Assembly (NCBI RefSeq): GCF_001720465.1
Contig: NZ_CP017113.1
Coordinates: forward strand, 2,356,001-2,420,000
Origin: Porphyrobacter sp. LM 6
GTDB taxonomy: Bacteria; Pseudomonadota; Alphaproteobacteria; Sphingomonadales; Sphingomonadaceae
Reading direction: 5' to 3'
DNA: 64,000 nt
This document shows, piece after piece, positions 63,830 through 64,000 of the stretch (positions within the stretch are counted from its first letter, which is position 1; every line of letters begins with the position of its first letter). The position numbers and the translations under genes were made by a program. The notes under the pieces are model-generated. The model was not told where the DNA came from. It saw only the letters and a program-made list of their open reading frames with translations, and did no database searches.

Positions 63830-64000
63830 ATGTTCATCGAAACCGAAACCACGCCCAATCCTGCGGCGCTCAAGTTCCTGCCGGGCCAGACCGTGATGGC
63901 CGCCGGCACCCGCGAATTCGCCACCCCCGAGGCAGCCGAAGCGAGCCCGCTCGCGCAGGCGATCTTCGACACGGGCGAGGTCGTGAACGTGTTCTTCGGC
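63830..64000 (+). CDS. NifU-family Fe-S scaffold protein (partial)
   Basis: The first 57 codons are inside the window; the gene runs off the right edge. The N-terminus MFIETETTPNPAALKFLPGQ and SPLAQAIFDTGEVVNVFFG match the Nfu N-terminal (Scaffold_NFU_N) domain; the CxxC cluster site would lie beyond the edge. Nfu proteins carry Fe-S clusters to target enzymes. Confidence 0.9.
   Translation, partial: MFIETETTPNPAALKFLPGQTVMAAGTREFATPEAAEASPLAQAIFDTGEVVNVFFG

Overview
The window looks like an ori-proximal or core-chromosome segment of a GC-rich alphaproteobacterium of the order Sphingomonadales, most likely family Erythrobacteraceae (Erythrobacter/Porphyrobacter-like). This is inferred from the alphaproteobacterial str-S10 gene order, GTG/TTG start use, many TonB/MFS/LysR-type accessory genes, and dispersed palindromes reading CCCCGTG(C/T)(C/T)TGACACGGGG. 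No database search was possible, so the taxon is an inference.

Layout. 1-9859 (minus strand): the translation block rpsL-rpsG-fusA-tuf, then a terminator, a promoter and a leader with a terminator-like hairpin, then rpsJ-rplC-rplD-rplW-rplB-rpsS-rplV-rpsC-rplP-rpmC running off the left edge. 10151-18245 (mostly minus): LysR regulator, apaG, a secreted S9 peptidase, a D-Ala-D-Ala dipeptidase-like lipoprotein (plus), then the compact tetR-metZ-fkbM-HCCA isomerase-like operon with palindromic operators facing a small membrane protein. 18772-23746: two convergent polyprenyl-type glycosyltransferases, leuB, recO, ubiK, tspO. 24066-26584: two lipoproteins flanking tlyA, then an unusual 840-base gene-poor stretch with three copies of a covarying hairpin repeat, a small ORF with a 15-base anti-16S ribosome binding site, and opposed terminators.

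26585-38330: ilvE, trhO and a GST; a LysR/pirin/azoreductase/DoxX electrophile- or quinone-stress module with a clear 21-bp operator; two transporters separated by a parS-like palindrome; NAD synthetase; a YghU-type GST; tRNA-Gln(TTG). 38376-42390: a degenerate HD-GYP protein, an ArsR-type regulator and a secreted alkylsulfatase-like metallo-hydrolase.

42387-52376 is a beta-glucan utilisation locus: GH3 lipoprotein glucosidase, MFS permease, LacI regulator, a fragment resembling the C-terminus of a GH16 glucanase, a TonB-dependent receptor and a divergent tryptophan-halogenase-like flavoprotein. Two near-identical LacI-type operators (TTGAGARCGTTMTCAA) tie GH3 to the receptor/halogenase promoter region. 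52468-55871 is an overlapping four-gene operon (nucleotidyltransferase, HAD phosphatase, CDP-glycerol-transferase-like protein, FkbM methyltransferase) that looks like a surface polymer pathway. 55844-59070 holds egtB-egtD for ergothioneine plus an FAD oxidoreductase; then class II DAHP synthase, a duplicated M16 peptidase and the start of a NifU-type scaffold gene at the right edge.
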